NCBI GenBank assembly: GCA_007117275.1
Contig: SKGV01000151.1
Span: forward strand, 1 to 13,753
Direction: 5' to 3'
DNA from: Methylophaga sp.
GTDB taxonomy: Bacteria; Pseudomonadota; Gammaproteobacteria; Nitrosococcales; Methylophagaceae
Length of the DNA stretch: 13,753 nucleotides
The notes beneath the pieces are model-generated. The model ran no database searches, was not told the DNA's origin, and saw only the letters and a program-made list of their open reading frames with translations. Below, piece by piece: positions 5,821 through 13,257 of this stretch (the first letter of the stretch is position 1; every line of letters begins with the position of its first letter). A program made the position numbers and the translations under genes.

Positions 5821-8079
5821 TCATTCAGTAGCGTCAGCTGTCCATAAGCGTCTAGCATGGACTCGCCAGCGAACGGGTGACCACTGGGATCCGTCAAAGC
5901 GCATTAATAAGGCGCCACTGTCGGCTGTGTTGAACAGCTCGACACCCTGATCTTCATAACGTTGTCTGACAATGTCATGAGGAAATTGCCAGCGGTTACG
6001 GTACGCACTGGGGATCCAGGCAGCTGTGGGATTTACGGCTGAAATAAATGCCTCACTGGATGAGGTGATGCTGCCGTGATGAGGTACCTGTAATACGTCA
6101 GCATTGAGGTAGTCTGACTGCGTTTGCACTAACAGTCTTTCAGCCCTTGACTCGATATCTCCGGTCAACAAAACACTGCCGTGTCGATTACTGATTTTCA
6201 GGACGCAGGACATTTCATTGGACGATGCATGCCAATGTTTCGGTGGGTGCAGTACCTCGAATATCACCCCATCCCATTGCCACTTTTGACCTTTATAACA
6301 GCGTTCAGCCTTGGGCAGTGCCTCTTCTGTGCCGGTTAGAATGCGTCTCACCGGAATCTGTCGGATCACCGCTTCGGCGCCGCCGATATGGTCATTATGA
6401 CCATGACTAATCATCAGCATGTCCAGTTTGCCTGTGCCTCTGAAATTGAGATAGGGTAATACCGCAGCATCACCGGTATTGAAGTTACGGCCGAAACGTG
6501 GTCCGGTATCGAACACCAAACTGTGGTTCGCGGTATGAATGACAACCGACAGACCTTGACCAACATCCAGCATCGTCAACCAGAACGCATCCTCTGACGG
6601 TCGCTGCGCTTGCCACAACAACAACGGTAACAAAGCTGTTAGGCCAAGCCAGCGTGCCGGTATGCCTCTGGGCGCCAACAGCAGCAGCGTTGCCGCACAT
6701 AACAACAAAATAATGCTAATGGGTAGGTGAGGTACTTCCCAAGTGGCTATTGGACTGCTGGCCAGCCAATCCAACCATCGCCACAGGATGTCCATCAGCC
6801 ACAGCACCACGCTTAGCAGCAAGCTGGCAATACTTTCGGATATGGCGAACATTACAATCATCAACAACAGCAGTGGCACCACGAGTAAACTGACCAGTGG
6901 AACGGCCAGCAAATTAGCCAGTGGTGAAATCAATGATGTGTGTTGAAAAAACAGCATCAATAGTGGCGACAGGCCAAGTGCAATCCACAGGTGAATTTTC
7001 AACCATTGTTTTGTCGGTGCGGGTGTGTAGTTGCGTGTTACAAAGATGATGATGAATACGGCGGCATAAGACAGCCAGAAACCCGCTGACAGTACTGAAA
7101 ATGGATCAATTAAGGTCACGATAATCATACTTAGTGCGAGCGTTTGCAAACTGAACGCTTTTCGGCCAAGGATGAGTGACAACATCATCACCGAGATCAT
7201 GATAAGTGCTCGCTGGGTTGGAATTGACAGACCAGCCAGCAATGCATAAGCCAGGGCAAACGCTATGGCTGAAATTGCACCGGCATGCATCGCCGGCAGG
7301 CTAAGCAAGCGTCGAGTGCTTAACGACCATAACCAGCGACCCATGAAAAAGCCGATGCCTGCAGCAAGGCCAATATGCAATCCGGAAATGGCCAGCAGAT
7401 GACTGGTACCGGTTTTTTGCAGTATTTGCCATTGCTCGGTGGTCATTTGATCACGCAGACCCACAGATAATCCTTGAAGCAAGGGAGTGAATTCAGAGTT
7501 TCCCTGGTGCTGCAGCTGCTCGGCAATCTGCATTCGCAGGTGATTGACTGAGTATCTGGGAGCCGCCTCTAGCCGACCATTTGCAGGATCGGGTCTGACA
7601 TAACCTGTGGCTGCGATGCCTTCACGAAACAGCCAGCCTTCATAGTCGAAGGCGCCGGGATTTTGCATGCCAAATGGTTTTCTCAGGCGAACAGTGAGTT
7701 GCCAGCGTTCACCGGCGGCAGGGACAATATCGGGGGTCTGATACCAGTTCAAGCGGATTTTTGACACAGGTATCTGCTGGTCTGGTTTGAATTCAAATCG
7801 AAGGCGACGTCCTTGCCTTTGAGGGACGGATGCAATCACGCCAGTGATTTGCATATCCTGGCCTTGCAGATCAGAGGCAAGCCGATCATTCAGACGCTGC
7901 TGACTGTGTAAACAGGTCCAAAGGACAGCAAAGGTGAAGCAAAACAAGAGTGTTTGTCTGAGCCACAGACTCAGCAACAGTATGCCAGTTGCCGGCAGTA
8001 GCCACAGCGGATCCGGCAGCGCTGGTAACTGCAAAACTGCTATACAGCCAGCAACAAATGCAATAGCACTTTTAATCAT
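5821..8079 (-). CDS. comEC: DNA internalization competence protein ComEC/Rec2
   Basis: A 752-residue polytopic membrane protein that carries single-stranded DNA across the inner membrane during natural transformation. Three parts are visible. The N-terminal part has two hydrophobic helices and an OB-like region (about 1-180). The central competence domain has many membrane segments (about 200-490), including the GTSHLLAISGLHIGL motif at 224-238. The C-terminal metallo-beta-lactamase-like domain (about 500-740) carries DVGQG (505-509), the metal motif HGHNDH (559-564), TGD (639-641) and PHHGS (666-670). All metal-binding residues are present, so the nuclease-like domain looks intact. Length is typical. 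The ATG at 8079 is preceded by AGGG only four bases upstream. The E. coli orthologue (ycaI) also sits directly upstream of msbA-lpxK. Its presence suggests but does not prove competence, since other uptake genes are not in the window. Confidence 0.96.
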   Translation of the reverse strand: MIKSAIAFVAGCIAVLQLPALPDPLWLLPATGILLLSLWLRQTLLFCFTFAVLWTCLHSQQRLNDRLASDLQGQDMQITGVIASVPQRQGRRLRFEFKPDQQIPVSKIRLNWYQTPDIVPAAGERWQLTVRLRKPFGMQNPGAFDYEGWLFREGIAATGYVRPDPANGRLEAAPRYSVNHLRMQIAEQLQHQGNSEFTPLLQGLSVGLRDQMTTEQWQILQKTGTSHLLAISGLHIGLAAGIGFFMGRWLWSLSTRRLLSLPAMHAGAISAIAFALAYALLAGLSIPTQRALIMISVMMLSLILGRKAFSLQTLALSMIIVTLIDPFSVLSAGFWLSYAAVFIIIFVTRNYTPAPTKQWLKIHLWIALGLSPLLMLFFQHTSLISPLANLLAVPLVSLLVVPLLLLMIVMFAISESIASLLLSVVLWLMDILWRWLDWLASSPIATWEVPHLPISIILLLCAATLLLLAPRGIPARWLGLTALLPLLLWQAQRPSEDAFWLTMLDVGQGLSVVIHTANHSLVFDTGPRFGRNFNTGDAAVLPYLNFRGTGKLDMLMISHGHNDHIGGAEAVIRQIPVRRILTGTEEALPKAERCYKGQKWQWDGVIFEVLHPPKHWHASSNEMSCVLKISNRHGSVLLTGDIESRAERLLVQTQSDYLNADVLQVPHHGSITSSSEAFISAVNPTAAWIPSAYRNRWQFPHDIVRQRYEDQGVELFNTADSGALLMRFDGSQWSPVRWRVHARRLWTADATE

Positions 8080-8086
8080 ATATCCC

Positions 8087-8092
8087 TATAAT
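8087..8092 (+). promoter_or_regulatory. Candidate -10 element for the DUF2062 gene
   Basis: A perfect TATAAT lies 33 nt upstream of the ATG at 8125, inside the 45-bp divergent gap with comEC. Transcription would start near 8099 and give a leader of about 25 nt. No good -35 box is visible at 16-18 bp spacing (best match about 3 of 6), so promoter strength is uncertain. Confidence 0.45.
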
Positions 8093-8124
8093 GACCGCCG
8101 ATTACCCATCCATGCTGAGACATC

Positions 8125-8649
8125 ATGCCTCGCAAATTCCTTAAACGCATCATGCCAGATCACGCAAAAATGCGCGAGCATCCACACATGCAGCGCTTTG
8201 GTGCACGATTGACAGAGCCCAGGCTGTGGCACCTTAATCGTCGTTCGGTGGCGGGTGGCTTGGCGATTGGCTTGTTTTTGGGGGTAATGCCCATGATTGG
8301 CCAGATGGTGGTTGCGGCAGCATTGTGCATCTGGCTACGCGTCAATTTACCTATCGCAGTGATGGCTGTGTGGATTTCCAACCCATTTACCTTTGTACCG
8401 ATTTTTTACACCTCTTATCGGTTGGGGGCTTGGATTCTGGAAATTCCGCCGGGCTCTTATCGCTTCAACTTGTCGCTGGAATGGTTTACCGGTGAGTTCT
8501 TGCTGATCTGGAAGCCGTTATTGCTGGGTAGTTTTATCAACGGTCTATTGGCGGCACTGGCAGGTATTGTTTTTGTCAGATTGATTTGGCGGCTGGTCGT
8601 GATTCGCAGCTGGTTGCAACGCTTACAACGCAATCGTCGCGGTGATTAA
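8125..8649 (+). CDS. DUF2062 domain membrane protein
   Basis: A 174-residue protein with a basic N terminus followed by the typical DUF2062 core. One glycine-rich hydrophobic stretch carries GLAIGLFLGVMPMIGQ (45-60), a second is around ISNPFTFVPIFY (84-95), and a C-terminal helix lies at about 131-158. The tail is rich in Arg. The SNPFT motif and the LGVMPMIGQ helix are what I rely on. Biochemical function is unknown. A gene of this family lies beside comEC and the lol genes in other gammaproteobacteria, which hints at a cell-envelope role, but that is only context. The start at 8125 follows a weak TGAG site; the ATG at 8112 is out of frame. It converges on lolD with a 42-bp gap that holds no evident terminator. 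Confidence 0.9.
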   Translation: MPRKFLKRIMPDHAKMREHPHMQRFGARLTEPRLWHLNRRSVAGGLAIGLFLGVMPMIGQMVVAAALCIWLRVNLPIAVMAVWISNPFTFVPIFYTSYRLGAWILEIPPGSYRFNLSLEWFTGEFLLIWKPLLLGSFINGLLAALAGIVFVRLIWRLVVIRSWLQRLQRNRRGD

Positions 8650-8691
8650 TACTGAGCTTTGATGTTGCTTAAGCGCAAAAAGTCCAAAAAG

Positions 8692-9387
8692 TTACAAATC
8701 CAAGTTTGCACTAGCCAATTCACCATCCATCAGCATCAATGTTTTGTCCATTCGTTTGGCAAGGCCAATATCGTGAGTGACAATGACCAGCGCCGTGCCT
8801 GATTGCGCATTGAGATCCATCATCAAGTCAAAAATTCCCTCAGCGGTGCGGTGATCCAGGTTGCCTGTCGGCTCATCGGCCAGAAGACAGGCAGGTTTGG
8901 TAATCAAGGCTCGCGCCAGTGCGGCACGTTGTCGTTCACCACCAGATAATTCGCCAGGTTTGTGGCTCAGTCGATGAGACAAGCCAACGCGACTGAGCAG
9001 TTCAGCGGCTTCTTTTTCCGCAAGAGAGGGCTTTTTCCCAGCGATCACTAGCGGAATGGCAACATTTTCCACTGCACTGAATTCGGGCAGTAGATGATGA
9101 AACTGATAGACAAAGCCTAAGGCGTGATTGCGTAGCCGACTGAGTGCTGTAACCGATAATTTGCTGATGGCTTGACCCTTGATGAAGACATCTCCTTCAG
9201 TTGGCGTGTCCAGACCGCCAAGCAGATGTAATAAGGTGCTTTTGCCTGAACCAGAACTGCCAACAATAGCCAGTCTGTCTGACGCTTGAACGGACAGATC
9301 AATGCCTCTTAGTACTTCAGTCTGTAAGCCGCCGTCAACAAAAGATTTGCTTAGCGACTGGCACGATAAGACAGTCTGGTTAGTCAT
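8692..9387 (-). CDS. lolD: Lipoprotein-releasing system ATP-binding protein LolD
   Basis: The ATPase that powers extraction of outer-membrane lipoproteins from the inner membrane and their transfer to the carrier LolA. Using the start at 9387 the protein is 231 residues, the usual size. Motifs: Walker A GSSGSGKS (43-50), the LolD-typical QFHHLLPEF (95-103, with Q-loop Gln95), signature LSGGE (147-151), Walker B CLLADEP (167-173) and switch His205. An upstream ATG at 9579 would add 64 residues that merely read through the lolC coding region, so it is rejected. The chosen ATG has GAGG nine bases upstream and overlaps the lolC stop by 8 nt, implying coupled translation. The LolD motif separates it from MacB- or FtsE-type ATPases. 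Confidence 0.96.
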   Translation of the reverse strand: MTNQTVLSCQSLSKSFVDGGLQTEVLRGIDLSVQASDRLAIVGSSGSGKSTLLHLLGGLDTPTEGDVFIKGQAISKLSVTALSRLRNHALGFVYQFHHLLPEFSAVENVAIPLVIAGKKPSLAEKEAAELLSRVGLSHRLSHKPGELSGGERQRAALARALITKPACLLADEPTGNLDHRTAEGIFDLMMDLNAQSGTALVIVTHDIGLAKRMDKTLMLMDGELASANLDL

Positions 9388-10627
9388 AACGAAGTGCCTC
9401 GGCAGGTCTGACCTGAGCTGCACGCCAGGATGGGTAAAGGGTTGAAATAACAGAAAGGATAAATGCAGATATGGCGACTGTGGTGACATCATCCCAACGT
9501 AAATCAGAGGGCAGTGTACTAATGTAATACACATCTGCGGGCAGGAATTGATAACCGAGCATTTGTTCAATACTGGCAATCAAGTGTTCGATATTCAGCG
9601 CAAGTGCAACACCACCAATCACCCCAAGTATCGTGCCGATAAGCCCGATCACAATTCCCTGAATAATAAAAATTTGCATGATGCCACTGGGTGGCATGCC
9701 CAGCGTTCTCAGAATCGCAATATCGGATTGTTTGTCGGTGACCATCATCACCAGGGTAGACACAATGTTGAAAGCCGCCACTGCAACAATCAGCATCAGA
9801 ATGACAAACATGACGGTTTTTTCGGTTTTGAGCGCGCGGAAAAAGTTGGCATGCTGAAACGTCCAGTCAGCGGCACGGTACTCAGGCGGCAGTGTTTGCA
9901 TCAACTCCCGCGTCAATCGTGGTGCAGCATAGACGTCACTTAACTCGAGTCTTAAGCCACTGACTTTGCCTGGAATACGAAACAATACAGCCGCATCCTC
10001 GATGTTCATGATTGCCATGCTGCTGTCGTACTCATACATGCCGATTTCAAACACGCCAACTACATCCAGACGCTTCAGCCTCGGAATGACACCTGCAGGC
10101 GTCGGAGAGACATGAGGTGTAATCAGGGTGATTTTGTCACCCATGACAACCCCCATGGCGATGGCTAAATCTTTGCCGAGAATAATGCCGTAACTACCTG
10201 GCTGCAGATTATCCAGATGTCCCTGAATCATTTTTTCGCCAATGGTTGAAACGCGCGGCTCCAGCGCGGGGTCAACCCCACGCAGCAGGGTGCCGCGAAC
10301 CCGGCTACCCTGGCTAAGCATCGCTTGTCCCTCGACAAACGGTGCCGAGTCAATCAGATTAGGGAAGTCTTGAATGCGAGCTTGCAGTGATTGCCAGTCG
10401 GTGAGTGTTGAATCTGCGCCAGTGACAATCGCGTGTGAGGTCATGCCCAAAATGCGTTGCCTTAATTCTTTTTCAAAGCCATTCATGACCGACAATACCG
10501 TGATTAGCGCGGTAACACCCAAGGCCACGCCCAGCATTGAGGTGAGTGAGATAAATGAAATGAAATGATTACGGCGTTTCGCCCGCGTATAGCGGGCACC
10601 GATATAGACACTAAGAGGTCTGAACAT
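9380..10627 (-). CDS. lolC: Lipoprotein-releasing ABC transporter permease (LolC/LolE family, possibly LolF-type)
   Basis: A 415-residue inner-membrane permease. One N-terminal helix (about 24-48) is followed by a large periplasmic domain (about 49-270) and three C-terminal helices (about 271-295, 318-345, 381-399). It ends in the family-typical RPAEALRYD. The start has the common MFRPLSVYIGARYTRAKRRNHFISF form. The Pro-rich segment SPTPAGVIPRLKRLDVVG (174-191) sits where the LolC hook that docks LolA is found. lolD follows with an 8-nt overlap, but no second permease gene lies on either side; E. coli has lolC-lolD-lolE. This layout resembles the LolDF systems in which one LolF permease forms a homodimer. 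A second permease elsewhere in the genome cannot be excluded, so lolC is used as a family symbol. Confidence 0.93.
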   Translation of the reverse strand: MFRPLSVYIGARYTRAKRRNHFISFISLTSMLGVALGVTALITVLSVMNGFEKELRQRILGMTSHAIVTGADSTLTDWQSLQARIQDFPNLIDSAPFVEGQAMLSQGSRVRGTLLRGVDPALEPRVSTIGEKMIQGHLDNLQPGSYGIILGKDLAIAMGVVMGDKITLITPHVSPTPAGVIPRLKRLDVVGVFEIGMYEYDSSMAIMNIEDAAVLFRIPGKVSGLRLELSDVYAAPRLTRELMQTLPPEYRAADWTFQHANFFRALKTEKTVMFVILMLIVAVAAFNIVSTLVMMVTDKQSDIAILRTLGMPPSGIMQIFIIQGIVIGLIGTILGVIGGVALALNIEHLIASIEQMLGYQFLPADVYYISTLPSDLRWDDVTTVAISAFILSVISTLYPSWRAAQVRPAEALRYD

Positions 10628-10643
10628 AAACGCGACTCAGTTA

Positions 10644-10663
10644 GTCAGGTCAGAACACCTGAC
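10644..10663 (-). other. Perfect 7-bp inverted repeat between rpiA and lolC
   Basis: GTCAGGT (10644-10650) and ACCTGAC (10657-10663) are exact reverse complements separated by six bases. In the rpiA-to-lolC transcript this would form a hairpin about 7 nt after the rpiA stop and 16 nt before the lolC start. No uridine run follows it, so it is not a standard intrinsic terminator. It may be a 3' stability element, a weak attenuator or a protein-binding dyad; the sequence does not decide between these. Confidence 0.6.
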
Positions 10664-10670
10664 GTTAGGT

Positions 10671-11336
10671 TTACTTGTTGGCAAAAACCGTTTGTGTACC
10701 GTTTTCACTGCCTAGCAGCAGAACATCGGCTGGACGCATGGCAAACAGGCCATTGGTGACCACACCGACAATGTCATTGAGTGTTTTTTCCAGCTTGATT
10801 GGTTCCATGATGTCAAGACCATGGACATCAAGAATGACATTACCGTTGTCGGTAATCACGCCTTCGCGATAGACCGGCTGCCCACCTAGCTTAACGATTT
10901 CGCGGGCAACATAACTGCGCGACATGGGGATGACTTCCACAGGCAACGGGAATTTACCCAGTATATCCACTCGCTTGGAGCTGTCTGCGATACAGACAAA
11001 CTTGTCGGCTACGGCGGCAATGATTTTTTCACGGGTCAGTGCGCCGCCACCGCCTTTTATTAGTTGCAATGCGTGATTTGATTCATCTGCGCCGTCCACA
11101 TAGACAGCGACTTCGTTGACCTGATTCAGGTCAAAGACTTCGATGCCATAGTCTTTAAGGCGCTGCGTCGATGCATTTGAACTAGACACGGCACCTTCGA
11201 TGCGATGTTTAATTGTCGCCAGTGCATCGATGAAATGATTAACGGTCGAGCCTGTACCTACGCCAACAACGCCATCAGTGGTGATGTACTCGAGCGCTGC
11301 CCATGCGGCTTGCTTTTTCATTTCATCTGCATTCAT
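10671..11336 (-). CDS. rpiA: Ribose-5-phosphate isomerase A
   Basis: Interconverts ribulose 5-phosphate and ribose 5-phosphate in the non-oxidative pentose phosphate pathway. With the start at 11336 the protein is 221 residues (E. coli 219). Key motifs: the phosphate-binding GVGTGST (25-31), SSNAST near 52-57, DGADE (81-85) and KGGGGALTREK (94-104), in which Glu103 is the catalytic base position. The longer frame from 11384 adds 16 residues unlike the family. The ATG at 11336 has AAGGA seven bases upstream, which decides the start. It diverges from ilvA across 119 bp with a recognisable promoter. Downstream, a 43-bp gap with an inverted repeat leads to lolC on the same strand, so partial cotranscription is possible. 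Confidence 0.97.
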   Translation of the reverse strand: MNADEMKKQAAWAALEYITTDGVVGVGTGSTVNHFIDALATIKHRIEGAVSSSNASTQRLKDYGIEVFDLNQVNEVAVYVDGADESNHALQLIKGGGGALTREKIIAAVADKFVCIADSSKRVDILGKFPLPVEVIPMSRSYVAREIVKLGGQPVYREGVITDNGNVILDVHGLDIMEPIKLEKTLNDIVGVVTNGLFAMRPADVLLLGSENGTQTVFANK

Positions 11337-11363
11337 CGTGGATTCCTTAAAATTCGCAAAAAA

Positions 11364-11380
11364 GTGACTGATACAATCAC
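11364..11380. promoter_or_regulatory. Imperfect 17-bp dyad at the predicted rpiA start site
   Basis: GTGACTG (11364-11370) and CAATCAC (11374-11380) are inverted repeats with one mismatch around a 3-bp centre. The dyad covers about -3 to +14 of the predicted rpiA transcript, a typical repressor position. It differs from a CRP site, because the GTGA/TCAC halves are nine rather than six bases apart. The regulator is unknown and the dyad could be chance. Confidence 0.35.
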
Positions 11381-11383
11381 GCA

Positions 11384-11413
11384 ATTATAGAGATAATTCA
11401 GCGTCAATGGTAA
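11384..11413 (-). promoter_or_regulatory. Predicted sigma-70 promoter of rpiA
   Basis: On the - strand a perfect -10 TATAAT (11384-11389) is preceded, after an 18-bp spacer, by TTACCA (11408-11413), a 4-of-6 match to the -35 consensus. Transcription would start near 11377, giving a 5' leader of about 41 nt that ends in the rpiA ribosome binding site. An alternative TTGACG box is a better -35 match but lies only 12 bp away from the -10. Confidence 0.55.
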
Positions 11414-11455
11414 TGTAGCCTGACCTTAACCGCTAAAGACAAAAACCTAAACACC

Positions 11456-12970
11456 ATGTTGACCGGCTACGTAGAACGCATTCTCAAAGCCCGGGTTTAC
11501 GATGTCGCCATCGAAACACCGCTGGATATCATGCCTCGTCTTTCGAAGCGGCTGCAAAATAACATTTTGCTCAAGCGTGAAGACCTGCAACCGGTATTCT
11601 CGTTCAAGCTGCGAGGTGCCTACAATCGCATGACACACTTGAGTGAGTCGGAAAAACTGCAAGGTGTGGTTGCGGCGTCTGCCGGCAATCATGCCCAAGG
11701 GGTTGCGCTGGCGGCTAATCGTATGGGGCTATCAGCGCTGATTGTCATGCCCAAGACAACACCGCCGATCAAGGTGGAAGCCGTGCGCAGTCTTGGCGCG
11801 GAGATTGTGCTTCATGGTAACAGCTATGACGATGCCTTTGCTCACGCGCAGACAATTGTCGAACAGCAAAAGCGTACCTTTATTCATCCTTACGATGATC
11901 CTGAAATCATTGCCGGGCAGGGCACCATCGCTATGGAAATCATGCGGCAGCATCCGCAACCCGTAGAAGCGATTTTTGTACCGGTGGGTGGCGGCGGTTT
12001 ACTGGCTGGAGTCGCAGCGTATATCAAGGCATTTTGGCCACAAATTAAAATCATTGCTGTTGAACCTGCAGATGCGGCCAGTTTAAAAGCTGCGCTGGAT
12101 GCTCAAGAACGCGTAACACTAGACCAAGTGGGCTTATTTGCTGATGGCACCGCCGTGCGACAAATCGGCGTCGAGCCATTTCGCATTGCCAGAGAAACCG
12201 TGGACGAAGTGATTCTGGTGGATACCGATGAAATTTGTGCGGCTATCATGGACATCTTTGATGATACGCGTTCTATCGCCGAACCCTCTGGGGCACTGGC
12301 GGTCGCTGGCGTCAAGAAATATATCGAGGAACATGGCTGTGTTGGTGCAGATCTGGTGGTGATTGACAGCGGCGCTAACATTAATTTCGACAGGCTAAGA
12401 CACGTTGCCGAGCGGGCTGAAATTGGTGAGCGACGCGAGGTGCTGTTCGCCGCAACCATTGATGAGCGTCCCGGCAGTTTCCAGCAATTTTGCAAGGTGC
12501 TCGGTGACCGGGGCATCACCGAATTTAATTATCGTTATGCCGATGAGACAGAGGCACGCGTTTTTGTCGGTGTCAAGCTGGATGGCAGCGACGAACAACG
12601 ACAGGCCCTGTTCGACTCACTGGATGATGCGCGTTATCAGTGGGTGGACTTCACAGATAATGAAATGGCAAAGCTCCATGTCCGGTACATGGTGGGTGGA
12701 CATGCTAAGGGTGCCCAGGATGAGCGACTATTTCGCTTTGAGTTTCCAGAGCGGCCGGGTGCCTTGCTAAGATTTTTGACGCGTATCGGTAAGCGCTGGA
12801 ATATCAGTTTATTTCATTACCGAAATCACGGTGCTGCCTACGGCCGAGTCTTAGTGGGTATTCAGGTGCCTGCAGCGTTTGACGATGAGTTTCAGCTTTT
12901 TCTGGATGCGCTTGGCTACAGCTATCAGGACGAAACTGACAATCGTGCCTATGATCTTTTTCTGCGTTAA
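11456..12970 (+). CDS. ilvA: Threonine ammonia-lyase, biosynthetic (threonine deaminase)
   Basis: A PLP enzyme that converts L-threonine to 2-oxobutanoate and ammonia, the committed step of isoleucine synthesis. The 504 residues match the long, allosterically regulated form (E. coli 514), not the short catabolic TdcB. In the catalytic domain the PLP lysine is K51 in SFKLRGAY, SAGNHAQG lies at 75-82, and the phosphate-binding GGGG at 178-181. Two C-terminal ACT-like regulatory regions follow, about 327-400 and 423-503, each starting with a REVLFAATI- or ERLFRFEFPE-type strand. In the E. coli enzyme these bind isoleucine (inhibitor) and valine (activator), so feedback control is expected here. 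The ATG at 11456 has only a weak purine stretch upstream. No attenuator or leader peptide is evident in the 119-bp divergent region shared with rpiA, and no terminator follows. Confidence 0.97.
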   Translation: MLTGYVERILKARVYDVAIETPLDIMPRLSKRLQNNILLKREDLQPVFSFKLRGAYNRMTHLSESEKLQGVVAASAGNHAQGVALAANRMGLSALIVMPKTTPPIKVEAVRSLGAEIVLHGNSYDDAFAHAQTIVEQQKRTFIHPYDDPEIIAGQGTIAMEIMRQHPQPVEAIFVPVGGGGLLAGVAAYIKAFWPQIKIIAVEPADAASLKAALDAQERVTLDQVGLFADGTAVRQIGVEPFRIARETVDEVILVDTDEICAAIMDIFDDTRSIAEPSGALAVAGVKKYIEEHGCVGADLVVIDSGANINFDRLRHVAERAEIGERREVLFAATIDERPGSFQQFCKVLGDRGITEFNYRYADETEARVFVGVKLDGSDEQRQALFDSLDDARYQWVDFTDNEMAKLHVRYMVGGHAKGAQDERLFRFEFPERPGALLRFLTRIGKRWNISLFHYRNHGAAYGRVLVGIQVPAAFDDEFQLFLDALGYSYQDETDNRAYDLFLR

Positions 12971-12971
12971 G

Positions 12972-13187
12972 CTAAATCGGTCGTGGACGATGAACTAAGA
13001 CAGTGGCTTTGCCATAGGCTTCTCTGAAAATAACCCCTGCAGATTTCCACACAACTCCTATATCGCCTGTAAAATAGCAGCATGTGTCGGCGCGCTTGTC
13101 AGCTTGCACCAACCTTAAAAATAACGAATAGGAATGATTGCCAAGGAAAATCCCTGCTTGGGAGTGCTCTATTTGGCTGGCCAACAT
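12972..13187 (-). CDS. Doubtful hypothetical ORF in the ilvA-pgl gap
   Basis: An open frame of 71 codons starting MLASQIEHSQAGIFLG and ending VHRPRPI, with its TAG 1 nt from the end of ilvA. The frame continues open upstream on the opposite strand of pgl to 13352, but that part is most likely a shadow. For: it fills the 287-bp gap, its composition is protein-like, and it avoids stops over a long stretch. Against: no strong ribosome binding site, use of rarer codons (AGG, AGA, ATA, GGA), no recognisable family, and divergence from pgl that leaves little promoter room. I do not recognise it and rate it slightly less likely than not to be a gene. Confidence 0.25.
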   Translation of the reverse strand: MLASQIEHSQAGIFLGNHSYSLFLRLVQADKRADTCCYFTGDIGVVWKSAGVIFREAYGKATVLVHRPRPI

Positions 13188-13257
13188 CAGCAGTCGTAGC
13201 TCACAAACGTCAGACTGATAGGCCGAACAGACATGTATTTTAATCTGGGGAACATCA

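Noticed and set aside
8663..8680. A TTGC...GCAA stem around GCTTAAGC followed by A-rich sequence between the DUF2062 gene and lolD
   Set aside because: The stem is only four base pairs, and no U-run follows it on either strand, so it does not qualify as a bidirectional terminator.
9388..9579. A 64-residue N-terminal extension of lolD from the ATG at 9579
   Set aside because: It is lolC coding sequence read in another frame. The ATG at 9387 gives the family length and has GAGG at proper spacing.
11364..11380. A CRP-binding site upstream of rpiA/ilvA
   Set aside because: GTGA and TCAC are nine bases apart instead of six.
11337..11384. A longer rpiA start at 11384
   Set aside because: It would start inside the predicted -10 element, and the added 16 residues have no family counterpart. 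AAGGA precedes the ATG at 11336.
12103..12519. A 138-codon - strand open frame within ilvA
   Set aside because: It lies fully antisense to the conserved ilvA coding region, with low-complexity Ser/Thr/Pro composition typical of a shadow frame.
13000..13025. A TGGC/GCCA mini-hairpin after ilvA as a terminator
   Set aside because: Four base pairs with a three-base loop and no following T-run.
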